Assembly: GCA_017395275.1 (NCBI GenBank)
Contig: JAFPVN010000194.1
Span: forward strand, 1-11,913
Direction: 5' to 3'
Length of the DNA: 11,913 bases
From: Candidatus Methanomethylophilaceae archaeon
GTDB taxonomy: Archaea > Thermoplasmatota > Thermoplasmata > Methanomassiliicoccales > Methanomethylophilaceae
Position numbers and translations under genes: made by a program. The notes under the pieces are model-generated. The model searched no databases and was not told the DNA's origin. It saw only the letters and a program-made list of their open reading frames with translations. Within the stretch, counting starts at the first letter, position 1, and each line of letters begins with the position of its first letter. Below are positions 1 to 6,341 of the stretch, one piece after another.

Positions 1-397
1 CGTCGATGGCGACCACGACACACTGCTTGCCGAACCTCTTGGCGCACTCGGTTATCATCCCGGGGTTGTTCACCGCCGCGGAGTTGACGGACACCTTGTC
101 CGCTCCCGCGTTCAGTGCCTCCCTCATGTCGCTGACCGTCCTGATCCCTCCGCCCACGGTGAGCGGGACGAAGAGGTTCCTGGCGGTCTCGGAGACTATG
201 TTCAGCATTGTCTGTCTGGATTCCAGCGACGCGGTGATGTCCAGGAAGGTGACCTCGTCGGCCCCCTGCTCCTCGTAGATCTTGGCCAGCTCCGGGGGGT
301 GTCCGACATCCCTCAGGTTCTGGAAGTTGATTCCTTTGACTACCTTTCCGTTCTTGACGTCCAGGCAGGGTATGATCCTCTTTGTCAGCATGCTCAT
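1..397 (-). CDS. hisF: Imidazole glycerol phosphate synthase cyclase subunit HisF (3' end off the window)
   Basis: HisF is the (beta/alpha)8-barrel subunit that uses ammonia from HisH to turn PRFAR into imidazole glycerol phosphate and AICAR. The 132 visible residues match the family from the start: TKRIIPCLDVKNGKVVKG at 5-22, FLDITAS near 52-58 and the phosphate loop LTVGGGIR near 80-87. The two catalytic aspartates of the family (Asp11 and Asp130 in Thermotoga numbering) are Asp13 and Asp132 here; Asp132 is the last complete codon in the window, so roughly the C-terminal half is unseen. The ATG at 397 overlaps the hisB stop as ATGA, implying translational coupling. A second in-frame ATG two codons in (391) would match shorter family members. 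Its partner HisH is encoded in the other half of the locus, not beside it. The family call is secure. Confidence 0.97.
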   Translation of the reverse strand, partial: MSMLTKRIIPCLDVKNGKVVKGINFQNLRDVGHPPELAKIYEEQGADEVTFLDITASLESRQTMLNIVSETARNLFVPLTVGGGIRTVSDMREALNAGADKVSVNSAAVNNPGMITECAKRFGKQCVVVAID

Positions 398-942
398 GCC
401 ACCTTTACCTTGTCTTTGGTGCTCAGTTCGCTGTCCCTGTACCTGAGGGCGTCCTTCAGTGCCTTACCCATGGATTTGAACGACGCTTCGATGATGTGGT
501 GCTCGTCGTATCCGCGGATCTGCACTATGTGCAGGGTGATGCATGCGGACATGGCGAAGCTCCTCATGAAGTGCTGGTAGAGCGCATCCGGGCAGTCGAC
601 CTCGCAGTAGGGTCTGTCCACGATGTCGAGGGAGGTCATCATCATGGCGTCGTCCATGACGACGGTGGACGTGGCCATCCTCTCGATCGGTTTATCGTTC
701 AATGCCTTGGCGAACGTCTTCCCCAGGGCGATGCCCACGTCCTCGATGAGGTGGTGCTCGTTGTCGCCCGAGGCCTTCAGGCTGATGTCGATCCCGGAGT
801 ACCTCGACAGGGTCTCGATCATGTGCTTGAGGAACTGGTTGCCGCATTCGACATCGTACTTGCCGGTCCCGTCCAAATCGAGTCCGACGGAGATCTGCGT
901 CTCCTTCGTCTTCCTTTCCATTTTGGCCGTTCTGCTAGACAT
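394..942 (-). CDS. hisB: Imidazoleglycerol-phosphate dehydratase HisB (monofunctional)
   Basis: This enzyme dehydrates imidazole glycerol phosphate to imidazole acetol phosphate using a manganese centre. The 182-residue protein has the duplicated metal-binding motifs: EHHLIED (His63, His64, Glu67) and EHHIIEA (His148, His149, Glu152), plus His40 in FLKHM and His124 in YQHF. Likely phosphate ligands Arg88, Arg110 and the C-terminal Ser-Thr-Lys (174-176) are kept. It has no HisB-N phosphatase domain. Compared with typical bacterial enzymes the loop before the first HH motif is about three residues shorter, and the usual SGRPY reads VDRPY, so this is a diverged but apparently complete enzyme. 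The ATG at 942 has no clear ribosome site but lies about 28 bases from a TATA-like element, as in leaderless genes. An ATG at 921 is possible, but the N-terminal segment resembles that of other family members. Confidence 0.95.
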   Translation of the reverse strand: MSSRTAKMERKTKETQISVGLDLDGTGKYDVECGNQFLKHMIETLSRYSGIDISLKASGDNEHHLIEDVGIALGKTFAKALNDKPIERMATSTVVMDDAMMMTSLDIVDRPYCEVDCPDALYQHFMRSFAMSACITLHIVQIRGYDEHHIIEASFKSMGKALKDALRYRDSELSTKDKVKVA

Positions 943-965
943 AATGAGACGTGGAATGGATTACC

Positions 966-976
966 ACATAATAATC
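966..976 (-). promoter_or_regulatory. TATA-like element for hisBF
   Basis: On the minus strand this reads as an AT-rich element GATTATTATGT in an otherwise GC-rich stretch. Its centre is about 28 bases upstream of the hisB ATG, the distance expected if transcription begins at or next to the start codon. It would give hisB-hisF a promoter separate from hisG. Assigned by eye from sequence and spacing only. Confidence 0.55.
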
Positions 977-1017
977 CTATTGCGTGCGCGCGAGACCGCC
1001 GCAAAACGCAGGCGAGT

Positions 1018-1030
1018 CGGAATCATTCCG
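1018..1030. promoter_or_regulatory. Perfect 13-base palindrome, candidate operator
   Basis: CGGAATCATTCCG is an exact inverted repeat with six-base arms around a central C. It sits between the divergent hisB and CARF-like regulator genes, about 26 bases upstream of the TATA box of the latter and over 40 bases upstream of that of hisB. Such a position suits binding of a dimeric regulator, possibly one of the two encoded at this locus. The function is inferred. Confidence 0.45.
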
Positions 1031-1053
1031 TACTTTTTCCCGCTGTCGGATAA

Positions 1054-1063
1054 CATTAAATAC
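1054..1063 (+). promoter_or_regulatory. TATA box of the CARF-like regulator gene
   Basis: The sequence CATTAAATAC contains TTAAATAC, close to the archaeal TATA consensus. Its centre lies about 27 bases upstream of the ATG at 1087, which predicts a leaderless transcript and supports that start codon. No ribosome-binding site precedes the ATG, which fits this. Confidence 0.65.
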
Positions 1064-1086
1064 GTTATTTCAGTTCGAGATTACCG

Positions 1087-1938
1087 ATGGTTTCAGGCAG
1101 GAAAGACAGGGTTGTGATATCGTGCGTCACCTTCGAGGTAGCCAAGATAGTCGAACCCATCGAGTACTACGAGGCCACCCGCGTCCACCTCCTCAGCACT
1201 TCCAAGGAGGGGGACATCTACCGCGAGTTCCTGGACGAGGTCTGCAAGCAGATCGGGGATTACTCTAAGAAGACCCAGATCATCAAACATATCACCCAGG
1301 AGGACGAGAACGGGGAGCAGGATTTCAACGTCTCCGACTTCGGTTCCGTCATGAGGGAGCTCCTCTGCATCATACAGGGGGAGATCGATTCCTGCGGCGA
1401 GAACAACGTGGAGATCTTCGTGAACATCTCCGCGGGAACCTCGGAGTATTCCGCGGCATCGCTCATCGCGTCCATGATGTTCCACGGTCAGACCATACCC
1501 TTCACCGTGTCGTCGAAGGAGTACTCCGTGTCCGGCGACCTCGTCAGGAAGGTGTACTTCGAGAACGGGGTCCCGGTGGGACAGACCAAGAGCTGCAGGC
1601 AGCCCAAGGCGCTCTCCACCTACCGCATCGACAAGCCCGAGAAGGACAAGGTGCTCGCGCTCGCCGTCATGAAGGAGCAGATCGAGAAGGGCGACTCATG
1701 CGCCGCGAGCATGATGAACATCCTCCGCGAGAAGAACCTCTTCGACGACTACTCCACCAGGGAGTACAACAATAAGCCCGAGCAGAGGGACATCATGAAG
1801 TACCAGCGCAACTACGTCGACTTCTGGCTGGACAACAGGTGGGTCGAGAAGCAGTCCAAGCGCAAGTACAGGATCACCGAGCTCGGAGAGGAGGTGCTCT
1901 CTATATTCGAGAAGAGCTACTCCCAGAAGAAGGAATGA
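1087..1938 (+). CDS. CARF-like domain plus winged-helix transcriptional regulator (DUF6293/HFX_2341-like)
   Basis: The 283-residue protein has two parts. Residues about 8-165 resemble the Rossmann-like CARF/DUF6293 domain: a beta-strand start (RVVISCVTF), a glycine/serine ligand-loop motif FVNISAGTSEYSAAS at 111-125 followed by a helix, and a further strand pair. Residues about 185-275 look like a winged-helix DNA-binding domain (a run of helices, then a KRKYRITELGEEV wing and helix). Such proteins are related to the Csa3/Csx-type regulators, whose CARF domains bind nucleotides, but no cas gene or CRISPR array is present here. The gene lies on the plus strand between the hisGCHA unit and hisBF, diverges from hisB and converges with the small HTH gene, their stop codons separated by one base. 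I infer a regulator sensing a nucleotide-like ligand, perhaps acting on the his genes; neither ligand nor target is shown. The ATG at 1087 is supported by the TATA spacing. Confidence 0.8.
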   Translation: MVSGRKDRVVISCVTFEVAKIVEPIEYYEATRVHLLSTSKEGDIYREFLDEVCKQIGDYSKKTQIIKHITQEDENGEQDFNVSDFGSVMRELLCIIQGEIDSCGENNVEIFVNISAGTSEYSAASLIASMMFHGQTIPFTVSSKEYSVSGDLVRKVYFENGVPVGQTKSCRQPKALSTYRIDKPEKDKVLALAVMKEQIEKGDSCAASMMNILREKNLFDDYSTREYNNKPEQRDIMKYQRNYVDFWLDNRWVEKQSKRKYRITELGEEVLSIFEKSYSQKKE

Positions 1939-1939
1939 C

Positions 1940-2332
1940 CTAGATATTCTTCCTGGGACATTCCATGCATTTGCTCAGAGGCATCGTGGCGCCCTGTTTC
2001 GCGTAGATCTCCTCGATCATCCCTGATTCCTTGAAGAACTTGCACAGGCAGCACAGCTCCTCGATGAGGTCCGCGCCGTTGTGCAGGTTGGCGGCGATCT
2101 CGCGTATGTGCTGGTAGAACTCGTCCCTGTGGACGCTGGCGTCGATGTATGGGTTGCCTCCGCGGAGGCCCTTGACGTACTGCGATATGGCGACGCTGGT
2201 GATTCCGAATATCTGGGCGACCTTCGACTGGGTGTACCCGTAGCTGTCCACCAGCTCCTTGGCGATGGCCCCCCTCGCCGTGGGGAGGAGCTCGAAGACG
2301 ACGAGCTCGCAGGGCATCCTGCGGGATACCAT
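1940..2332 (-). CDS. Small HTH transcriptional regulator (COG2522-like), last gene of the hisGCHA unit
   Basis: This is a 130-residue protein. The N-terminal segment MPCELVVFELLPTARGAIAKELV (6-28) resembles archaeal COG2522 regulators, and an XRE-like helix-turn-helix follows at about 33-55 (YTQSKVAQIFGITSVAISQYVKG). The rest is helical and contains Cys94, Cys95, Cys97 and a CMEC pair (Cys122, Cys125), a possible metal or Fe-S site. The chosen ATG lies two bases after the hisA stop, with GGGAGG seven bases upstream. The ATG at 2317 would match shorter homologues but has no spaced ribosome site. Cotranscription with hisA suggests that it regulates histidine genes, possibly its own operon; this is inference. 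It is the only gene here ending in TAG. Reading through would add only 12 codons before a second TAG, so TAG is taken as the stop. Confidence 0.88.
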   Translation of the reverse strand: MVSRRMPCELVVFELLPTARGAIAKELVDSYGYTQSKVAQIFGITSVAISQYVKGLRGGNPYIDASVHRDEFYQHIREIAANLHNGADLIEELCCLCKFFKESGMIEEIYAKQGATMPLSKCMECPRKNI

Positions 2333-2334
2333 GC

Positions 2335-3048
2335 TCAGGCCTCCCACGGGGTGGCCCATTTCCAGGGCTCCATGAGCCCGGTGTAGACCGCGACGCCGAC
2401 GACGGCGCCCTCGGTGCCGTACTTGGCGAGTATCTTCGCATCCTCCTCGGTGGTGACGCCTCCGGAGGCGATGACCTTGTGGTTGCACATGGAGGCGAAC
2501 TTCGCCACCCATTCCTCGTTGATGCCCTTGCCCTGGCCTTCGACGTCCACGTTGGTGTTGAGCACCCCCGCCAGAGGCAGGTCGCGGATGTTGTCCAGTA
2601 TGTTGATCACGGGCGTGTTGGCGGACTCCTGCCATCCCTTGACGGCGGGCTTCCCGTTCTTGGTGTCGAGACCCAGCACGAGCTTGCGGGGATAGGCGTG
2701 GGACATCTCCACGAACCATTCCATGTCGGTGATGGCCCTGGTGCCGACGATGATCCTGTCGACACCGGCGTCGAGGAGCGCGCGTATCCTGGACTCCTTC
2801 CTGACACCGCCTCCGACCTCCACGGGGACCCCGGCGGTCCTGGCTATGTCCCTGATGACGTCGAGGTTGTCCTCCTCGTCGAAAGCGGCGTCCAGATCCA
2901 CTATGTGCAGGTACTTCGCGCCCTTGTCCACCCACGAATGGGCGGTGGCCAGAGGGTCCGGCAGTGTTATCTTCTCCGTGCCGGGCACACCTCCGACGAG
3001 CTGCACGACCTGGTGGTTCATTATATCGATTGCGGGTATGATCTTCAC
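2335..3048 (-). CDS. hisA: ProFAR isomerase HisA
   Basis: HisA is the (beta/alpha)8-barrel enzyme that isomerises ProFAR to PRFAR, the substrate of HisHF. The 237-residue protein has the general acid/base pair of the family: Asp8 in IIPAIDIMN and Asp128 in LGLDTKNG. Phosphate-binding loops are at 75-83 (VPVEVGGGV) and 194-198 (ASGGV). The segment LNTNVDVEGQGKG at 163-175 is the archaeal-type counterpart of the bacterial YTDI-RDG loop. Translation starts at GTG 3048, because this places MKIIPAIDI at the terminus as in relatives, has GGAGG seven bases upstream, and overlaps the hisH stop as GTGA. The next gene, the small HTH regulator, begins two bases after its stop, so the two are probably cotranslated. 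Confidence 0.97.
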   Translation of the reverse strand: MKIIPAIDIMNHQVVQLVGGVPGTEKITLPDPLATAHSWVDKGAKYLHIVDLDAAFDEEDNLDVIRDIARTAGVPVEVGGGVRKESRIRALLDAGVDRIIVGTRAITDMEWFVEMSHAYPRKLVLGLDTKNGKPAVKGWQESANTPVINILDNIRDLPLAGVLNTNVDVEGQGKGINEEWVAKFASMCNHKVIASGGVTTEEDAKILAKYGTEGAVVGVAVYTGLMEPWKWATPWEA

Positions 3049-3647
3049 AGGCAACCCTCCGCGAATTTTACGAAATTGGAAAGGAATCTGAGTCCGGATG
3101 TGCTGCTCTTCTCCGGGTGGAACTGCGTGCCGACGAAGTTCATCTTCCTGAACAGGGTCGGTATGACGGCGCCCTCGTATTCGGTGGTGCCTTTGACGGT
3201 GTACTTCTCGGTGGGGCAGCAGTAGTACGAGTTGGCGAAGTAGAAGTACCTGCTCTCGATGCCGTCCATGAGGGGATCGAAGGTCTCCACGGAGTTCCAT
3301 CCCATCTGCGGCACCTGTCTCGCGGGCACCTTCTCCACGTGTCCCTTGATGAATCCGAGACCGGGCTTCTTGCCCTCCTTGCTGTCCTCCATGAGGATCT
3401 GAGTGCCTATGCATATCCCGAGCCCGGGGGTGCCGGTCTCGAGTCTGGCACATATCTCGTCCTTGTACGGGATCAGACCGTCCATGGTCATGTCGAACGC
3501 TCCCACGCCGGGGAACGCTATGCATTCGGCGTCGAGCAGTCTGCTCATGTCCGTGACCACCTCGACCTTCGCTCCGCACATCTCGAGAGCCTTCTTGAGC
3601 GAGTGGAGGTTGCCAACGCGGTAATCGGCGAGCGTGATGTTCAGCAT
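3045..3647 (-). CDS. hisH: Imidazole glycerol phosphate synthase glutaminase subunit HisH
   Basis: HisH is a class I glutamine amidotransferase that supplies ammonia to HisF. The 200-residue protein has the complete catalytic triad: nucleophile Cys79 in GLGICIGTQIL, and His177 and Glu179 in GTQFHPEKS. The conserved VPQMGWN stretch lies at 112-118 and the N-terminal GNLHSL at 12-17. HisH proteins usually read GICLGMQ; Ile-Gly-Thr here is a mild change. The ATG at 3647 lies inside the last codons of hisC (seven-base overlap), with AGGAGGT about nine bases upstream. The end overlaps the hisA GTG. The partner hisF is about 2.7 kb away, beyond the CARF-like gene. Confidence 0.97.
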   Translation of the reverse strand: MLNITLADYRVGNLHSLKKALEMCGAKVEVVTDMSRLLDAECIAFPGVGAFDMTMDGLIPYKDEICARLETGTPGLGICIGTQILMEDSKEGKKPGLGFIKGHVEKVPARQVPQMGWNSVETFDPLMDGIESRYFYFANSYYCCPTEKYTVKGTTEYEGAVIPTLFRKMNFVGTQFHPEKSSTSGLRFLSNFVKFAEGCL

Positions 3648-4690
3648 CCGTCGATGACCTCCTGTATCTTCCCGAGGAGGAGGTCGTTGAGCTCCCTCGT
3701 CCCCACGGTGGGCCTCACGCAGTTCTCGGTCCTGCGCTTGGTGCCGAAGTCGCGTATGAGGATGCCCTTCTCCTTCAGTCCGGAGACGAGCTTCGCGTGG
3801 TCTATGGGCGACTTGGCGAGTATGAAATTGGAATCCGACGGATACGTCTCGAAGCCCAGCTTCCTGAGGCCGGCGTCGAGGTAGGGCCTCTCCCTGTTGA
3901 CGAGCTCCACGCTCTTCTTTACGAAATCCTGGTCCTTCACAGCCTCGATGGCGGCGAGCTCGCTGATCATGTTCAGGGAGTACGGGATCTTCACGGCGGT
4001 CATCATGTCCGCCACGGGCTTGCTGGCGATCGCGTATCCCACCCTGAGGGCGGCCATCGCGTACGCCTTGGAGAACGTCCTGAGGACGATGAGGTTGTCG
4101 AACTCGTTCACCCTCTTGACCATGCTGTCCCTGGCGTATTCGCCGTAGGCCTCGTCCACGATCACGATGCCCTCGGACCTGCTGAGGATCTCCTCGATGT
4201 CCTTGGTCCTGAAGCAGTTCCCAGTGGGGTTGTTGGGCGAGGGCATGATCATTATCTTGGCCTTCGGCTTGAGCATCGCGTCGACGTCCAGCTGGAAGTC
4301 CTCATCGAGATCGACGTTCACGGCCTTCCCTCCGTTCATCTCCACGAAGTAGTTGTACAGCGTGTACGAAGGGGTGGGCGATACGCAGGTGTCGCCCCAC
4401 TCGGTAAACGTCTTGAAGGAGACGTCGAGCATCTCGTCGGAGCCGGAACCGACTATGAAGTTGTCCGCTTCCAGACCGTACAGATCCGCCAACGCGCCGC
4501 GGAGTCCGTCGGAGTACGTGTTGGGATAGCCGTTTAGGTCGATGTCCAGATGCTTCAGGAACTCCGATGCGGCGGGGTTGCTTCCCAGGACGTTGGTGTT
4601 GGTGTCCATCCTGATCTCGCCGTGGAGCTGGGGGTTGTAGTACTTCTCGAACTTCCTGGTCGAGGACCTCATCATGTCCCTTGTTACCAT
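3641..4690 (-). CDS. hisC: Histidinol-phosphate aminotransferase HisC
   Basis: This PLP-dependent class I/II aminotransferase converts imidazole acetol phosphate and glutamate to histidinol phosphate. The 349-residue protein has the standard landmarks: an N-terminal substrate segment DTNTNVLGSNP (29-39), SPNNPTGN (151-158, with Asn153), VIVDEAYGEY (Asp179 and Tyr182 region), and the Schiff-base lysine Lys208 in RTFSKAYAMAALRVGYA. The C-terminal CVRPTVGTREL carries the carboxylate-binding arginine. Length is normal for archaeal HisC. It starts one base after the hisG stop and its last codons overlap the hisH start. Some archaeal HisC proteins also accept aromatic substrates, but the his-operon position makes histidine synthesis the main role. 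Confidence 0.96.
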   Translation of the reverse strand: MVTRDMMRSSTRKFEKYYNPQLHGEIRMDTNTNVLGSNPAASEFLKHLDIDLNGYPNTYSDGLRGALADLYGLEADNFIVGSGSDEMLDVSFKTFTEWGDTCVSPTPSYTLYNYFVEMNGGKAVNVDLDEDFQLDVDAMLKPKAKIMIMPSPNNPTGNCFRTKDIEEILSRSEGIVIVDEAYGEYARDSMVKRVNEFDNLIVLRTFSKAYAMAALRVGYAIASKPVADMMTAVKIPYSLNMISELAAIEAVKDQDFVKKSVELVNRERPYLDAGLRKLGFETYPSDSNFILAKSPIDHAKLVSGLKEKGILIRDFGTKRRTENCVRPTVGTRELNDLLLGKIQEVIDGC

Positions 4691-4691
4691 T

Positions 4692-5555
4692 TCAGAGCAC
4701 CAGCCTGTCGATCGGCAGGGTGAGAATGCCCTTGCCTCCGAGTTTCTGGAGGGAGTTGACGGCGTCGTAGATGTCCCTGGCGTCGATGACGACGTGGATT
4801 GCGACCATGTCGTCGCGTCCCGCGATGTTCATGACGGTAGGTCCCGCAAGGCCGGGGAACATCGACTGGACGTCCTTCAGCCTGTCCTTGGGGATGTCCG
4901 CCATCAGATACTTCTTGGATTCGGCGTTCATGACGCTCTTGATGGCGTTGGTGATGTCGTAGATCTCGTCGCGGTGGTTCTCCAGAGAGGTTTTGCTGGC
5001 GATGGCGACGGCCTGCGAGTAGAGTATGGGGTGGATCTCCACCAGGCGGTTGGTCTTGAGGGTGGATCCGCTGGATACGAGGTCGACTATGAAGTCGGAG
5101 ACGTTCATGTAGGGCATGATCTCCGCAGCTCCGGTGACCTCGATGACCTTGACGTCCTTGCCCTGGGATTCGAAGAACCTCCTGGTGATGTTGACGAACG
5201 ACGTCGCCACGCGGCTGCCGTCGGGGATGTCCTTGACGTCCCTGTAGGGGCAGGATTCCGGTACGGCGACGGAGAGGCGGCAGTGTCCGAAGTCCAGCGG
5301 GAGGATCTCCTCCACATCCACGCCGGCGTTGGCGATCTGGTCCTGGCCGGTGATCCCTATGTCCACCGCGCCGGAGCTGATGAACGTGGGTATGTCCTGG
5401 GCGCGGACGAATATGACCTCTATGTCCTTGTTGAGGACCTTGACGTAGAGCTTCCTGCCCCAGCCCTCTCCGAGATCGAGCCCGGATTTGACCAGCAGTT
5501 CGACGGCCCTTTCGTTGAGCCTTCCCTTGTTGGGCACTGCGATTCTGAGTACCAT
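4692..5555 (-). CDS. hisG: ATP phosphoribosyltransferase HisG, long form
   Basis: HisG joins ATP and PRPP, the first and usually feedback-inhibited step of histidine synthesis. At 287 residues this is the long form. It starts with LRIAVPNKGRLNE and has the ITGQDQIAN and VPESCPY segments, then a PRPP-binding segment, VDLVSSGSTLKTNRL. The C-terminal roughly 75 residues (ending KLGGKGILTLPIDRLVL) form the ACT/PII-like regulatory domain, which in this family binds histidine; it therefore needs no HisZ partner. The ATG at 5555 is preferred over an in-frame GTG at 5573: it matches family N-termini, GAGG lies seven bases upstream, and the TATA box puts the transcript start near 5567, downstream of the GTG. 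It is the first gene of hisG-hisC-hisH-hisA-HTH. Confidence 0.97.
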   Translation of the reverse strand: MVLRIAVPNKGRLNERAVELLVKSGLDLGEGWGRKLYVKVLNKDIEVIFVRAQDIPTFISSGAVDIGITGQDQIANAGVDVEEILPLDFGHCRLSVAVPESCPYRDVKDIPDGSRVATSFVNITRRFFESQGKDVKVIEVTGAAEIMPYMNVSDFIVDLVSSGSTLKTNRLVEIHPILYSQAVAIASKTSLENHRDEIYDITNAIKSVMNAESKKYLMADIPKDRLKDVQSMFPGLAGPTVMNIAGRDDMVAIHVVIDARDIYDAVNSLQKLGGKGILTLPIDRLVL

Positions 5556-5573
5556 TTGTAAACCTCTGTCCAC

Positions 5574-5581
5574 CCGTACGG
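5574..5581. promoter_or_regulatory. Palindrome CCGTACGG in the hisG promoter
   Basis: This exact eight-base palindrome lies between the hisG TATA box and the predicted transcript start, where a bound repressor would block initiation. It shares TCCGTAC with the 3' side of the palindrome region upstream of hisB (around 1027-1033). The match is short, so a common regulator is only a possibility. Confidence 0.3.
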
Positions 5582-5588
5582 ACTGGGG

Positions 5589-5598
5589 TATATTATAA
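5589..5598 (-). promoter_or_regulatory. TATA box of the hisG operon
   Basis: On the minus strand this is TTATAATATA. The centre lies about 38 bases before the hisG ATG, so transcription would start near 5567, giving a leader of about 11 bases that includes a GAGG ribosome site. It lies in the 60-base gap after the COG2122 gene, so the his genes need not depend on readthrough from the asd unit. Confidence 0.7.
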
Positions 5599-5615
5599 TC
5601 TCGCCCGCGCGTACG

Positions 5616-6341
5616 TCAGTAGTCGACGCCCGTCAGCTTGTCGGTGCCGTATGTCCCTTTGACCAGTTCGGGCACCTCGCCGCATACGGCCAGGGAACCG
5701 TTGCAGACGCACATGCATCCCCTGACCCCGTCTATCGAGCATATCCTCTCGGCGGCATCGGACATCTCCTCCCTGTCGCCTGTGCGGACCATGTTCCCGA
5801 AGGCGGTGGCGCAGCAGTCCGCGAGTATGACGTCGTCGGAGAACACCGTGCATATCCCGCTGCTGCCGAATGAGACCGACGGTCCGACCTTCCCCGATGA
5901 TGAGCATATCCCGGTGATGCGGTCCGTCGCTTTGACCTCCAGGGCCATGTCCGAGAATCCCTCCTCCCCGGCGAAGACGCCTATGCGGGAGGTGCGGTCG
6001 GTGAACATGGCGATGTCCCCTCCGTTCTCGACGATGATGTGCGTGCATCCTCTTCCCACTGCAGCGGAGACGGCGCGTTCGGCGACGGCACCGGCCACCC
6101 CGGCCATGGGTCCCACACCAGCCTTTTCCGATGACTGGCACATCCTAATAATCAGGGGGTCGTCCCTGTCGTCGGGGGCGTATGGGTCGAAGGTGATCCC
6201 GAAGAAGGGATCCTCCGCTATCTTGGATTCGATGGTCTCCCGTGCTTTGAACACGGCATCCCTCACCGCATCCATGTACGACTCGTCGCATACCACGGAC
6301 AGGGCGGTCTGTCCCACCTCGTAGTGGGTCCTGACGATCAT
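5616..6341 (-). CDS. UPF0280/COG2122 ApbE-like protein, probable homocysteine-pathway partner
   Basis: A 241-residue member of the UPF0280 (COG2122) family, distantly related in fold to ApbE flavin transferases. Visible landmarks are GVGPMAGVAGAVAE (75-88), VENGGDIAMF (104-113), a Gly/Ser-rich GICSSSGKVGPSVSFGSSG (144-162) and ADCCATAFGNMV (175-186). It is cysteine-rich: Cys176-Cys177, and Cys209, Cys211, Cys213 and Cys220 near the end, of interest for sulfur handling. The ATG at 6341 overlaps the ferredoxin stop as ATGA. COG2122 genes often accompany COG1900 and NIL-ferredoxin genes, and from memory have been tied genetically to homocysteine synthesis in Methanosarcina. The exact reaction is not known to me. 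The position as last gene of the asd unit supports that role. Confidence 0.9.
   Translation of the reverse strand: MIVRTHYEVGQTALSVVCDESYMDAVRDAVFKARETIESKIAEDPFFGITFDPYAPDDRDDPLIIRMCQSSEKAGVGPMAGVAGAVAERAVSAAVGRGCTHIIVENGGDIAMFTDRTSRIGVFAGEEGFSDMALEVKATDRITGICSSSGKVGPSVSFGSSGICTVFSDDVILADCCATAFGNMVRTGDREEMSDAAERICSIDGVRGCMCVCNGSLAVCGEVPELVKGTYGTDKLTGVDY

Noticed and set aside
943..1086. A small RNA or riboswitch in the hisB/CARF-like intergenic region
   Set aside because: Both flanking genes appear leaderless, leaving no transcribed leader, and I see no conserved RNA fold beyond the DNA palindrome.
1087..1938. CRISPR-associated role for the CARF-like regulator
   Set aside because: No repeat-spacer array or cas gene is present in the window; the neighbours are all amino-acid genes.
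1901..1942. Pyrrolysine readthrough of the TAG in the small HTH gene
   Set aside because: Readthrough meets a second TAG after 12 codons and TGA soon after, adding only a Ser/Pro/Arg-rich tail; the protein is already complete for its family.
5556..5573. GTG at 5573 as hisG start
   Set aside because: It lies upstream of the predicted transcript start, and HisG family members begin at the LRIAVPNKGR segment served by ATG 5555.
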